A stretch of 25,924 nt of DNA from Perkinsus chesapeaki (GCA_013115145.1 JAAPAO010000515.1:1-25924), one strand, 5' to 3'; shown: positions 10,401 to 20,129, counted from the first letter of the stretch. The notes: generated by a model from the letters alone, not told the origin. A program made the numbers and translations.

Positions 10401-12379
10401 AGATCGTTGTCTTATTTAACTCTGATGCTAATAACTTTCCACTCGATCACAGTCTACTGTTGTATATCGCCTTTCCGCTTAGCTGAAGTCCGAGAATTTG
10501 CGGCGCATCGCCTCGTTAACACGGAGATATGAAAGGAAGATATCCGAGCTACAAGGGGGCAAAGGGAAGGTCAGTTGAACATGGGCTCGTGCCACTACAG
10601 TAGCTTGGTCGACCCCCAGGAAGTGAACAAGTGGAAGACAAAGTATGAACAAGTCTGTGCGGCGATGAAGAGGGATGCAGCGAAATTTGAAGAGGTCTTG
10701 AAACAACAAGAGAGTGAATATGAACAGTAAAAGCTGCGTCAGGAGTTCACTTGAGAAAATTTTCAGGGAGATCTCGGAACTGCGACAGGCCCAATCGAAG
10801 GCGTTACATACCGAAAGTGAAAGAACGAATGTCGCACTTACTGATCAGGTCTGACCACGGGAGAGATCTGAGAGGCAGTGAGGGGTATTCCTGTAGACAG
10901 GTGACAATGCGACATTCTATTGCTCGATTGCAACGTCTAAATGCTGATAAGGATGCCGATATTGAGACATTGAAGGGAAAGATTCTCCATATGGGAGAAC
11001 AGATTGAGAAGAGCAGATCAGCTGCAGGTGCAGCCAAGTAGTTCCGTTTGCTAGTACTGAATGGGTCAGAGAAGACAACGCAGCAGCTCGAACACCAGCG
11101 ATTAATTATAAGTGGAAAAGACAAACGAATTCTTAGAGCGGAAAGAACCCAAAGGCATCTTGATAATTTCAGATTTGTAGTGGAAGTGAGCTATCACAGC
11201 ACATCGTGTTGGGTGCTCCCAGGTACTGTTCCATCGTGTTAAACAACTAGAGGAAGAGAAAGCCCCTCTAAGGGAGCAAGTTGATTCCTTACGGAGTGCT
11301 GTGAGTATATGGTCTATTAGTTGTAATCAAGATTCCGCTAGGTTAAGGATATGTATGGCGAGTTCGTCAGCGAGTTCGAAATGAAGAAAAGTCTACAGCA
11401 TGATTTTCATGAGACAGGCAAGAAGCTTGCGAGGTCTCATACCCAAAACCAAGCCTTACGGGAGAAGAATGCTGGTAAAGCTGAATGACCTTCGGCGCGA
11501 CTTGGCAAGTAACCGGCACCTGGGTCGCATTTGTCTCAGCTGTCGCCAATGAAGTTGGGTCGCTACTTAAGGAGGTCCAGCATGTCATGTCCGAAGCTTC
11601 AAAGGATCGGGATGATCGCCAACTTGTCTGAAAATTACTTTTACAGAAATGATATTATATTCACCCTGTTCAGTTGGTAAGGCTGAGAGATTTGATTCAC
11701 CATGAAGGGAAAAAGATGAATATCAAACACATAAGAAGCCAAAGTAAGGTGCCTAGTACAACTTCAAACCCACAACCGTTTTGCGCTTACTAGTCACGGC
11801 TTCAAGCTATTTGCCTGCATTCCCCTCAGCAACCCCGCATGATACAGATGGACACCAAGACCAGATTGGAGAACTACACGAAGATGACCTCGAGCCAAAC
11901 ATAGACTTAACCAAGGAGCTTCTGCACCAGCGGAATGTAAGCTGGACTCAATCGATTATTTAGAAACCTACTTGTATGGTTAAGCGCAAGTGAACCGCTT
12001 TATAGTGGCGCCTATGAGAAGGGCCAACCTGCCAAGCTTTTCAAACCCCAACCATCTTAACGTGTAGTCCAGGAAACGATAATCGATTTAGTTGCTGCTA
12101 ACAAAAGCAAAAACGGTGACAGAGCTGAACGCTAAGCTTACAGAGGAGAACTATTTGGGGCGTCGAAGAATGATGACTGAAAACTCTGCCATGATACAGG
12201 AACTGAATGAGCTCCGCATTGAGAAGAAAGAGCTCAATAAGAGAGTTGAAGTAGGTGGAAACAGGGAGTCGAAGCTCATTAGAACTGAATATCTTGCTAA
12301 CTCGTTCTTGTAGGACTTGGAGGCAAAGCTCGCATCGATGACCTCGAGTGTCGGGGTAGAAAGCTACGGTCCTAAGTGA
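4483..12379 (+). CDS. CFAP57: CFAP57 (WDR65)-like cilia- and flagella-associated protein, many mini-introns
   Basis: The product is expected in the axoneme near inner dynein arms: an N-terminal WD40 propeller and a long C-terminal coiled coil. As contiguous DNA the frame looks broken, but removing short GT-AG introns gives a continuous protein colinear with CFAP57. Recognisable pieces in order: RDNLIAVDKNRILY (4483 exon); SLLCWRW (near 5190); LSQGVLLSF-like strand (5820); VMTPKDAPSSDEKTEEQ (near 7340); IAVSLHPLGLQMAV then LFSDQRLRV; YSPCGMVIAVGAGN; GHLSTITDVRFSPDG with SCGIDGCIYSW; GTSAGTVVLV; GLLFTGCEGGVL; coiled-coil KTDLESRV, DADIETLKGKI, FRFVLFHRVKQLEEE; and the C-terminal MTENSAMIQELNELR, ending KRVEDLEAKL, stop TGA 12377-12379. 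Exons between about 5430-5800 and 6100-8040 and at 9690-9900 and 11750-12090 are not fully resolved. A decayed pseudogene is unlikely because dozens of junctions restore frame and homology. Confidence 0.85.
4773..5420 (+). other. CFAP57 intron set, N-terminal block
   Basis: Introns that restore the frame: 4773-4939 (167 nt; an alternative acceptor at 4808 leads into a stop), 5062-5105 (44 nt), 5226-5272 (47 nt), and a proposed GC-AG intron 5376-5420 (45 nt, donor GCAAGC). The exon between the second and third encodes ARHVICYGEGSESSSLLCW, which aligns with the second WD repeat of CFAP57. Confidence 0.65.
8106..9410 (+). other. CFAP57 intron set, second half of the WD40 domain
   Basis: Introns, all GT-AG and phase-consistent: 8106-8142 (37 nt), 8237-8276 (40), 8426-8461 (36), 8561-8600 (40), 8705-8747 (43), 8809-8856 (48), 8958-9020 (63), 9081-9122 (42), 9253-9410 (158). 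Joined exons read through five consecutive WD-type strands matching CFAP57 in order. Example: the join at 8561/8600 gives GWFR-LLSGHLSTITDV. Confidence 0.75.
9904..12313 (+). other. CFAP57 intron set, coiled-coil domain
   Basis: Introns that make one heptad-rich frame: 9904-9949 (46 nt), 10063-10102 (40), 10211-10268 (58), 10333-10482 (150), 10727-10766 (40), 10849-10900 (52), 11028-11069 (42), 11177-11222 (46), 11301-11341 (41), 11434-11464 (31), 11509-11539 (31), 11626-11673 (48), 12251-12313 (63). One junction near 10569-10605 remains unresolved. Donors after GT vary widely (GTACTG, GTCTGA, GTAGTG, GTCTCA). Confidence 0.7.
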
Positions 12380-12420
12380 GACAAGAAACAGCCATGCCAT
12401 CTGCCATGACCCACGGGTTG

Positions 12421-12700
12421 CGCGAATAGAGTGTTATTCGCTGACAGTCGGGCAAATTTCAATCTTCCATTTTGAATACATTCCTGACTATTCTCTACTC
12501 AGTCAACTTTGCCTGTTAACGGTAAAGCCTCGCCACGGGTCGAGCCTGAGGCTTGCTATGATGATGATAATAATGTCTCTCTCTGAACTTGGTTTTGGAG
12601 ACCACGTACAGTACAGGCTCCGCGAATACGGTGTTATCGGCCTACCGTTCAATGTGAATACCTTCCATTCCAACTATTCTATACTCAGTAAACTTCACTG
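12421..12700. repeat. Diverged tandem duplication of about 90 bp
   Basis: Copy 1 (about 12421-12515) and copy 2 (about 12621-12698) share CGCGAATA, GTGTTAT, CTTCCATT, ACTATTCT and TACTCAGT in the same order, with substitutions and small indels, about 200 bp apart. They lie just after the CFAP57 stop. The second copy runs into the first exon-like segment of the next gene. The function is unknown; duplicated 5' sequence of that gene is possible. Confidence 0.5.
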
Positions 12701-12704
12701 CCAC

Positions 12705-14199
12705 ATGATTGTGTGTAGAGCGTTATCCAAGTCCCGCTCTACCGTCACTGGATTGACACCTTATCAACAGCAGAAGATGAAAGAGGCTAACTTGAAAGCC
12801 TACAGGAGATCTCTAGCGTTACAGGAACAGAGTCGAGGTGTGAAAACGCAGGGAACAAAAAGGACTCCTTCTATCAGGCTCGTGTGGAGCTGCTCGTTTT
12901 ACAGAAGAAGGGTTCTCCGAACACGCCGAATTGTTGGAGGAAGAAGGGTGATTGCCAGTCTGGAATGCCGAGAGACTTGTTATTGAGAGTTATTAGTTAT
13001 CGGCTATCGCGATTGCAGTTTGAGTACGTCACTGACTCTCACCCAACAACACAGGGATCTTCAAGTGGTCTTAATGTCACGCGTGGAAGTGAAGAGTAGG
13101 ATCATATTGCGGCCTGTGGAGTTGAACGATGATTCATAGGTTTTGCAAGAGCCTATCTTCGACTGGATTCAAGCTCCCGAAGATATGACTTATAGCCATG
13201 ATTGCGTGGAGATGCTCCGATCAGTTTGTTCAAGACTCCCTTTTGTTGTATAAGTGTCTCAACGATAGTAAAATAAAAGCAGTTGAGCGCGCCAATGTGA
13301 AGGCTGCTACAGCTTCCGGGCTGGATCCCTTATATACTTGCAAAATCCAGGGTGAACCATTTCTGTTGGGAGGGTATGCTTGCCTATTATCCACGATGCC
13401 ACGCATAAGGCAAGGTTCGATGCTAGTCCGTGACTGATACCAGTCTTATTGGAGCTCGGTATTCCCGAATGCTGAGACTTGGATTTATCCACTCTAGTAG
13501 AGGTATCATGCACTGAGACAGCGTCGGTGAGATTGGGAGGTTCTCCAGAGGAGCTTCTTCTACAATGCTACTCGCAATAGCTCGATTCATCATGAATCAT
13601 TCATGGAGTAGTTCAGGAGGACTCCTGCTGTAGGAGAGGAGAGCCTCCTCCCTTCCCAGTCAGATTCACTCAGGCGAAACAAGAGGATGGCCGGCACTGT
13701 ACTCAACACAATATAATCACTTTCATTGGTTACGGAAGACATGCTTACATCGGGTATAAAAATATCTCAACATTGGGTATTGAGTCGTGCTTCTAACGTG
13801 GATAATGGGAAGCTTACAGAGGGCCCGAAGCTCCGCTCAAATCCAACGTATCATAGTAGAAACTATTAATGTAATTAACGAAAGTATGTAGGCTTTTCGT
13901 TCGGTCGTTATTAACCTTTGTTCTGTATTCTTCATTGTTTTCATATAGCCAGCGGTGGAGCGCATTCATGAAAGTCGTGCAATCTTTCAAAGAGGGTTCT
14001 TCAATTTCCACTCCACTGAGGATATCTTGGTTACTCTTCCTGAAAACCGCAGTTCTTCAAGTACGCACTTGACGGGCTTTTCGAGGCTGCCCCCTCGCCT
14101 GTCTCAGGTCCGATCTATGTCCCACAGACGCTTAGATTCAAGTACGACTGGGACCCTAGCTTCAAACTGGTCGCTCACGAGGTAACCGCTATAGTTTGA
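12705..14199 (+). CDS. Unidentified spliced gene (exon-like segments)
   Basis: I do not recognise this gene. Exon-like segments on the + strand include a helical stretch GLTPYQQQKMKEANLKAYRR from the ATG at 12705; FTEEGFSEHAELLEEE near 12900; QEPIFDWIQAPEDMTYSHD near 13145-13200; VEVSCTETASVRLGGSPEE near 13510; and a well-supported 3' part. In that part HSTEDIL joins YALDGLFEAAPSP across a 32-nt intron (14030-14061), followed by YVPQTLRFKYDWDPSFKLV and a TGA at 14197-14199. A further plausible intron is 13884-13948 (GTATGT...ATATAG, T-rich), but I could not join its upstream exon in frame. Boundaries and continuity are therefore tentative, and two genes or a partly decayed gene are possible. 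Confidence 0.33.
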
Positions 14200-15845
14200 G
14201 GAAACGGTAAACCCACGAGCTTCGCAAGTCAAGTCATCCGCGTAGTTCACGTGAAGCCTCACCTCGATAGGACCACCTTTGGGAAGCGGGTCTTAGTGAT
14301 CGTGATAAAGTGGCTCACTCCCGGTTGATCGGAGTATCGCGCTGTACAAAACGCACTGGACAAACCCCCTTTTTTTATGGTGCCTCCCTGAAAACAACAA
14401 GCGAATGTTCAACGTGCTTTCGATACAAGAAATCAGAAAAGGAGATAAAACCCGGGAATTGCTTTCATAACGAGATGTAATAAAATATGAGGCCTTTAGT
14501 AACATATCAGCAGCTCTGAACCAGATAACATTTATCATGTGCTTCATTTCGTGGCAGCTGTTTCTACTAGCGCGAGAAGGCATTGATATTCTCATTCCTA
14601 CTTTCAGTTCGCCTGGTCCTTCGGCAGCATCGGCCCTGAGCGAACCTCGCTTGGAAGTGCCATGTACATTCACAGTGACGCCCAGTATGGAGAGCAGGGA
14701 CGATAGGATTTTCATTAAACGCGAGTCCAGTAAACTTGTGGGTAAGTGTGGCCCTCGGAAACACAATCTCGAGCGTAAAAATGCTTTCGCCCATCCGATC
14801 GATCCAGTGACTGGAAAACAGTCTCCCACAACTCAGTGAATCCGAGCATGGGAAATTTCGCCTTGAAGGAATGTTGAGCAAGTTGAACTAACTTTGTTTG
14901 TTGTATAGACCCTAATTATTAAAGCCTTCAATTTGAAGGTCTATACAATAAACTTGGCGCACTAAAGTTGAATACACTGTTGCGGGGTTGTTCTGTTCGT
15001 CAACGATTGTTCGGTAAGTATCTTTCGTCATTCGTCACCGAAGATAGAGCGCCAAAGATAGTTTTCGGAAAGGATTCTTTTCTCCTTGGGACACCGAGTC
15101 TCGGTGACTGAGACTGACTCGGAGTTATTTGGCCTGTCAAACGTGGTGTCCCAACGTGTGTCACACTCATACAACTAGCCGAACGTTCAGGGAGCATAGT
15201 ACCCACGTAATGGAAATTAAACTTCAGTGGCTTAATAATGGGTCCATCGGCCGGGCCAATCCAGGGCGCTAATTGTTCTTTCTATCGTTTCGGGGAGGTG
15301 TCAGTGTCGTTTACGCTCCCAAGTTCACGCCAGTACAGCACTGTATGAGTATTCTCGTAGTCCGTGTATCGAAGGTACAGATTGTACCGCACAGTATTCG
15401 TTATATAACGCTATACCGTATTATCAATACGAAACGGTATGTTCTGACTGTCTACTTATCTTCTCTGGCATCATAACAATCCTCATAAATTAAGACAAGG
15501 CATAAACGTGAAGTACGTAACGATTGATGGACAGGACAATAATAATAAACTCCTTAATATCCCTCAATGATAAATGCATGAGCACGAAAAGTAACATCTC
15601 TCAACGTGGCGGCTGCCATGGGGGATGAAGGATTATGCGCCAAAACGCTGCTGACGAATGAAAGGCGACAAATAAGTTGTAAAAGCTCAATTTTTCCAAG
15701 TATGAGCATAGTAGAGCTTCCACAACGACAAGGCACTTTGTGAAAGTGCCTAGACAATGAGTAACATAATCGATCACGACTACACAAAAAAGCCGTGTTA
15801 GTAATGAGATGCCAATCTTCTTTCTAGTTGATTCACCTACGTCAT
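14200..15845. other. Ambiguous and intergenic stretch between convergent genes
   Basis: From 14293 to 14839 several frames on both strands are open at once: 178 codons on the minus strand (14293-14829), 100 on the plus (14537-14839) and 104 on the minus (14567-14881). None has a family signature, so I call no gene. From 14840 to 15845 I see no coding signal, only inverted repeats: 14901-14948, and CCGAGTC (15094-15100) facing GACTCGG (15116-15122). The stretch separates the + genes from the convergent minus-strand legumain gene. Confidence 0.35.
14901..14948. repeat. 48-bp imperfect hairpin
   Basis: TTGTATAGACC (14901-14911) is perfectly complementary to GGTCTATACAA (14938-14948). Inside it, CCTTCAA and TTGAAGG form a second 7-bp inverted repeat around one base. 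It could be a small foldback element remnant or an RNA 3'-end structure; nothing identifies which. Confidence 0.55.
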
Positions 15846-18127
15846 TTAATCATGTCGGAAATCATAAATCTCGCTTACCCTTTCTTGGACAACTTCCAAA
15901 AGCCTTCGAGCAACTTCAAGCTGCCTCGCATAGTTGCTTGGCTTCCCTTCCTCTTTTTTCAGTTTTTTATATCTGATAACTCCTCCAGTGTAATTGAGGA
16001 CCCTCTTCGTTACTCGATGTGTATTGGTATCATCGGAGCGGGAACGCTGCTGGTTCGTTTAATTTCACGAAGTCGATCGCGTTCGGCCATAACTTCCTGA
16101 AGGTAAAAGGATGTTACTCACCCAAAGAGATAAATGTCAGCCGTGGCTGCATGCTTCAGCTACCTGCTGGAGCTCTTCAGTCGGATTCTGACGATGGACG
16201 CGTCTACCGAAGAATTCTCCCAGGATGCTCTCCACGATTACTTTAGACCTACTGACCAGGAGCACTTCAAATATTCGGCCTGTATCGCAGAATGTACATT
16301 GCATGGGTGTTAGTGATTGGGTTAGCGATGGTACGCTATGGTTTGATAACACACCGGGACATCGGCATGAGTTAACTCTATTGGCACGACACCTACCCGG
16401 AAGGATTGTCGCCGAGTATTCTCATTCCCCTCCCATCAGAGGTTCCCATAAAATCATCAACTGGATCTTGGGTGAATCCTCGATCACCGTACTGCATGAC
16501 ATGACTGACCGGGGACCATTCAAAAGGAGGCAAACAACTCCATTCAGCTACCTCTTATTGGTCTCTTTCCTGATCAGCTCATATTGGGCTTGTAGAGTTT
16601 CTCCATTTCTTGTTTGAGCGTGTCTATCTTCGTCTTCCATCCAATTGACGGAGAATAGGTCACCCAAACACGTTCCAATCTCAATACCACCGACAAAATC
16701 CTGAGAAGACAGCAGGATGCTGAGTCAGACGAACTTAATCCGGGCAGTTGTGTCGAATGCCCAGGGAGGGGGTTGTCAGATAATCCCTCGACTTATATTG
16801 CAAGTATTAAGAATTAATATATTATCATCTGGACATCATCATCACGCTGCAAAGAGATATCCACGATCTATCACAATATCTCGAGTTAATGGGGATGAAG
16901 TCGGTTTGTATATGTCGATCGTGCAAAAACAAGTTGAGAACTAACTGACGTGCAAAAAAAAAGTTCACATTCACTCACGTTCTCGCAGTAAGTTCCGTAA
17001 CTGCTTTCGTGTGCATTAGATGCGGTGATGTAATACCTGATCGCATGAAGTACCAATCTTTGACCCACGAAAGCGAAGAGAAGCCTTACTGGCCGGGAAT
17101 GGTATCCTTCCCTTCGAACATGCTTCCAGCTTCACAGGCTTCGACATAGAATACCAATTTCTTATACCTGTGTGACAATATAAACGCATCCCTCTGCCGT
17201 ATACTCACATCTTTTTTTCATGCATTGTAGTTAACCAACCATACAGTTGCTCTGAGTGGAGTTCCTTATCAAGTACAGCCAGAATCCCCGCTGATCGTGA
17301 ACATACGTTACGTACGACTAGACGTACCGTGTGCATTCCTTACGTCCTCCATGGTCGACGAAGTTAACGAAAACGTAGTCGTTTTTCGTACTCTGCAGAA
17401 CTTTGCCGCTTTGTGTCGATGCGTTGCCTGTGAGGACCTAAAAGCATTCTCTGCAAACGAGCACTGGAAAAGACAGTTAATATATGTGTCACGCTCTATG
17501 CCACAGTAAGCTCTGGCTTTAAGCCAGTGGCTTATAAAAAACTTTCACGGCCACTTACCGCCCCGAAGTTTTCGACCGTAACGTCTTCACCACTATAATC
17601 GATTTTGCAACCCTTGTACACGTCGACACCGGGCTTGTCACCTATGAGAAGTATTCAGTGAAAAGTCACCTTCGGTGAACACGAGTCTAACCTGTAGGCT
17701 TGTTGAATAGTTTTCCAGGGAAGGGGTTCACTGCATCATTAACGACATCGTTGTACCTGCAAATGTGATTGCGTCCACAGTCTTTCACGAGATAAAGGCC
17801 TCCTACGATAAAGTTATAATATGCTCCTCGGGGATACCATTCCTCCTCAGAACTTGATATGCGTGACATATATCTGCTTGATGACGATAGTTGTAGAAGC
17901 CTTTCGAACCGGCAATAAGGACCTAACAAGCGTATATTAGAAGACTCATAAAAATGGGAGGATAAGGTAGACCAGCCTTCCACATGGTGCAAACATACAG
18001 CCCAATGTCTTGGTTCCTCATTATTCCTGGTAGTTGAGGTTTCCCCTGTCAAGCAGACCACAGCCGTAAGTAAAGCAACAAAGGTAACCAAGTGGGCCAT
18101 GAATGAGCACATGAAGGGCATGCACAC
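15846..18127 (-). CDS. LGMN: Legumain-type asparaginyl endopeptidase (peptidase C13), 13 exons
   Basis: A lysosomal/vacuolar cysteine protease that cleaves after Asn (or Asp). Exons (high to low): 18127-17999, 17922-17807, 17756-17692, 17641-17559, 17437-17344, 17290-17209, 17167-17090, 17036-16979, 16700-16552, 16504-16397, 16248-16164, 16096-16014, 15972-15846. They sum to 1257 nt, 418 residues plus TAA, with every junction GT-AG and phase-consistent. Seen: a signal peptide ([16 protein letters not shown]), [20 protein letters not shown], the catalytic-His strand FVDHGGPG (His160), the catalytic-Cys strand [13 protein letters not shown] (Cys201), [13 protein letters not shown], and [15 protein letters not shown]. 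The His-Cys spacing of 41 matches human legumain (148/189). The C-terminal region is short and helical. Four in-frame Met codons (18127, 18121, 18112, 18100) compete as the start. The short exons make it easy to miss. It converges on the + genes to its left. Confidence 0.93.
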
Positions 18128-18470
18128 TGTAACAGTGCCACTGTTTCAACTTGAAGCAAAGGGGCGCGAGCCGCGATGCTTCCCGTGTCGGCCCATTATG
18201 TTTTTGCGTGCGTGACCGCACTCAAATTGTCCACACATTACCCGAGCCAAGATATTTTGAGTAAAAAAGTTTCCCGGTTGTGATTGAACTAAGAAGATGC
18301 TGTCATTGGCCCAGGGTCCGTGATGGACAGCGACAGTGAACGAATGTTGTGTTAGATTTCTTGAATAGGGCCCCTACCGTTCCACTGTGGAGCCACGAGG
18401 GTGTGACATGGCACGAAGTAAGTCCCTGTGTTTGCCCCGCCAACGGTTTTAATTTGAGAGCATAGAAAAC
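18128..18470. other. Divergent intergenic region
   Basis: 343 bp between the legumain start (reading left) and the proposed start of the next + gene. No motif or repeat was recognised. It presumably contains both promoters. Confidence 0.35.
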
Positions 18471-19590
18471 ATGTATTTGTTGGCATCTCTATTATGTGCT
18501 CTAAGTTCTCAGTGGGCTGTGCTATGATAGTACCTCAGAGTACCTTATCCAGGTCATCTTCTCGCTGTTCGGGCGGTCACGACTATTCGTGTGATCTAGA
18601 CACACCTGAACGCATACGTTGCGCCCTCTATCGTGCCAGTTGGTGGCTAGAGTTGAAGTTGGTCCGGAGAACAATAAATGAGTAAAGTATTGGATGCCGC
18701 CTCACTGATAACTCAAATAGAGTTAGGCTCTATAGGACAAGATATAGCTTATAGGGAAGTACTACTGTAGGAGAGGGAGACAAGCTTTATGCTAGGCATC
18801 GTGCCAGGATGATATTGCACACAAATCCTGCACGGGGTCGTTGCTGCTGCTGGTTAAACGCACTCACCGAGTCTGATTCAGATCTCTCCAACTTCTGGAG
18901 TATCACGAGTAGCCCCAACTAGAAGTATTAGAAGATATCACTTGCTGACTAGCAATGCTGAGTTTAATGAATTATATAGCAAAGTTATCTTGCTATATAT
19001 GAAACTCAGCAAGTGAATACTTTGCCAAACTAGCTCAACGTACTTTCCAGGTTTTGTCGGAAAGAATCTACCTTTGGCCGAGTTACCACCAACTTTCGAC
19101 GAACGGTTCACCTCCGATTGGTTAGTTAGTTTTCAGCCTGCTTTCCAAGCATGCACAAGTTGGTGCAAAAGGCGACTTCCATCTTTCTAATAAGCAGTGC
19201 GTTAGGTACTGCCTGTCCATCTATATCGATCATTACTGTCTGATGCGCACCCATGACCTACTGTATGACTCTCAGTCTACCGCTCGTGGCACTGAGAGGG
19301 AGGTACACGCGCACCAATACTCTGAGGCTCGGATTTGGATTTTTTTGTTGAGGTGCATCGAAGTTTGGCACCACAAGAACTATCTATTGAGATCGGCGGG
19401 AGACATCTTCTGACCTGGCTGTATTGGAACTCATCATATTACTTGGTGAGCTTCATACTCTGGGTTCGTTGCTTGACTGGAAGTCTGGCTAATCTCATGC
19501 CGTGACTCACGATCGTTTGTGATTGTGACTATCATACGGTATTGAGCCAGACTGGTTCATAACTGCGACAGTATGAAAGTGACGGTGTAA
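18471..19590 (+). CDS. Unidentified spliced gene, possibly secreted
   Basis: I do not recognise the product. A possible start at 18471 encodes a signal-peptide-like MYLLASLLCALSSQ; its connection to downstream exons is unresolved (candidate pieces: CSGGHDYSCDLDTPERIRC near 18570, LHTNPARGRCCCWLNALTE near 18815). The 3' part is better supported. Exons 19051-19120, 19206-19362, 19403-19482 and 19551-19590 are separated by GT-AG introns of 85, 40 and 68 nt with consistent phases. They read LAELPPTFDERFTSDW, then YCLSIYIDHYCLMRTHDLL, then SSDLAVLELIILLGELHTLG, ending CDSMKVTV and TAA at 19588-19590. The helical, Leu-rich C-terminus could be an alpha-solenoid or membrane-associated. The retrotransposon lies about 320 bp downstream in the opposite orientation. 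Confidence 0.4.
18939..19016. repeat. Compound hairpin (nested inverted repeats)
   Basis: TCACTTGCTGA (18939-18949) pairs with TCAGCAAGTGA (19006-19016). TGCTGAGTTT (18956-18965) pairs with AAACTCAGCA (19002-19011), and ATATAGCAA (18974-18982) pairs with TTGCTATAT (18990-18998). The two outer arms compete for the same right arm, giving alternative foldbacks. It sits just upstream of the exon at 19051, probably in an intron. Confidence 0.6.
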
Positions 19591-19908
19591 TTTTGTGCAA
19601 GTCGCGTGTGACCGAGCGGGAGCACGTAACGTGGCCCGTGTAACCCGGGCAAACACGGGCCGTGTTTGCGTTTACATGTTATGTGACATAACTTATGTCG
19701 CATGCCTCGTTTGCAAGTCGCGAACGCTTTCAGCTTCCCACACATACTGAGTAGGCCTTACTTCATAGAGTGAGCAATATTTCGGGGCATCGAACCCCAT
19801 TTTAATACAGAAGGTCCTGCCTTGGAAGGGGAACCCTGATCGGGTAGAGCCCTTTAGCTGGTGGGTTCCACACTACCAATCGACTGGCGTGCGCTCACTC
19901 GGAGCTAT
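19591..19908. other. Region between unidentified gene and retrotransposon, with palindromes
   Basis: No coding call. An 11-bp direct repeat TGCAAGTCGCG (19596-19606 and 19712-19722) brackets a palindrome cluster: GGCCCGTGT/ACACGGGCC (19633-19641/19653-19661), CAAACACGG-G-CCGTGTTTG (19650-19668) and GTTATGT-G-ACATAAC (19678-19692). The five bases before the retrotransposon (19904-19908, GCTAT) would be its target-site duplicate, but the other flank is outside the window. Confidence 0.4.
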
Positions 19909-20129
19909 TGAGGGACCACTGCTGTTGGAACTCAATATGAAGAGATGGGGATTGAAGCGGGTGCGTAACCACGCGACAATTAAGAATAAGGCAAATGAAT
20001 ACTGAAATGATGGCAGAGTGATACGCATGCAAATATAGGTCAACTACTATCACTAATGAATTACGGTTTCATCATCATATCAGAAACTGCCAATAGATCC
20101 TTCTTTGAGGTTGGCGCTCGCCCATGACA
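19909..20129 (-). repeat. 3' LTR, about 221 bp
   Basis: On the minus strand it begins TGTCATGGG and ends CCCTCA, the usual TG...CA ends. The right limit is set by the adjacent purine tract, the left by loss of identity with the other LTR. Strict identity with 25818-25924 starts at 19906; the extra TAT may be chance or part of the LTR. TATATTT (20031-20037, minus strand) is a possible TATA element upstream of the primer-like segment at 19979-19991. Confidence 0.8.

Noticed and set aside
13555-13660. Short GA/TC-rich inverted repeats near 13580-13650 as a possible CRISPR or RNA gene
   Set aside because: The repeats are short, irregular and unevenly spaced, without array structure, and lie among exon-like segments.
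14293-14829. 178-codon minus-strand open frame as a gene
   Set aside because: Overlapping plus and minus frames are equally open and none shows a domain, signal or start context, so no call is justified.
19784-19798. tRNA T-arm-like GGGGTTCGATGCCCC on the minus strand
   Set aside because: No matching acceptor stem, A box or anticodon arm could be built around it.
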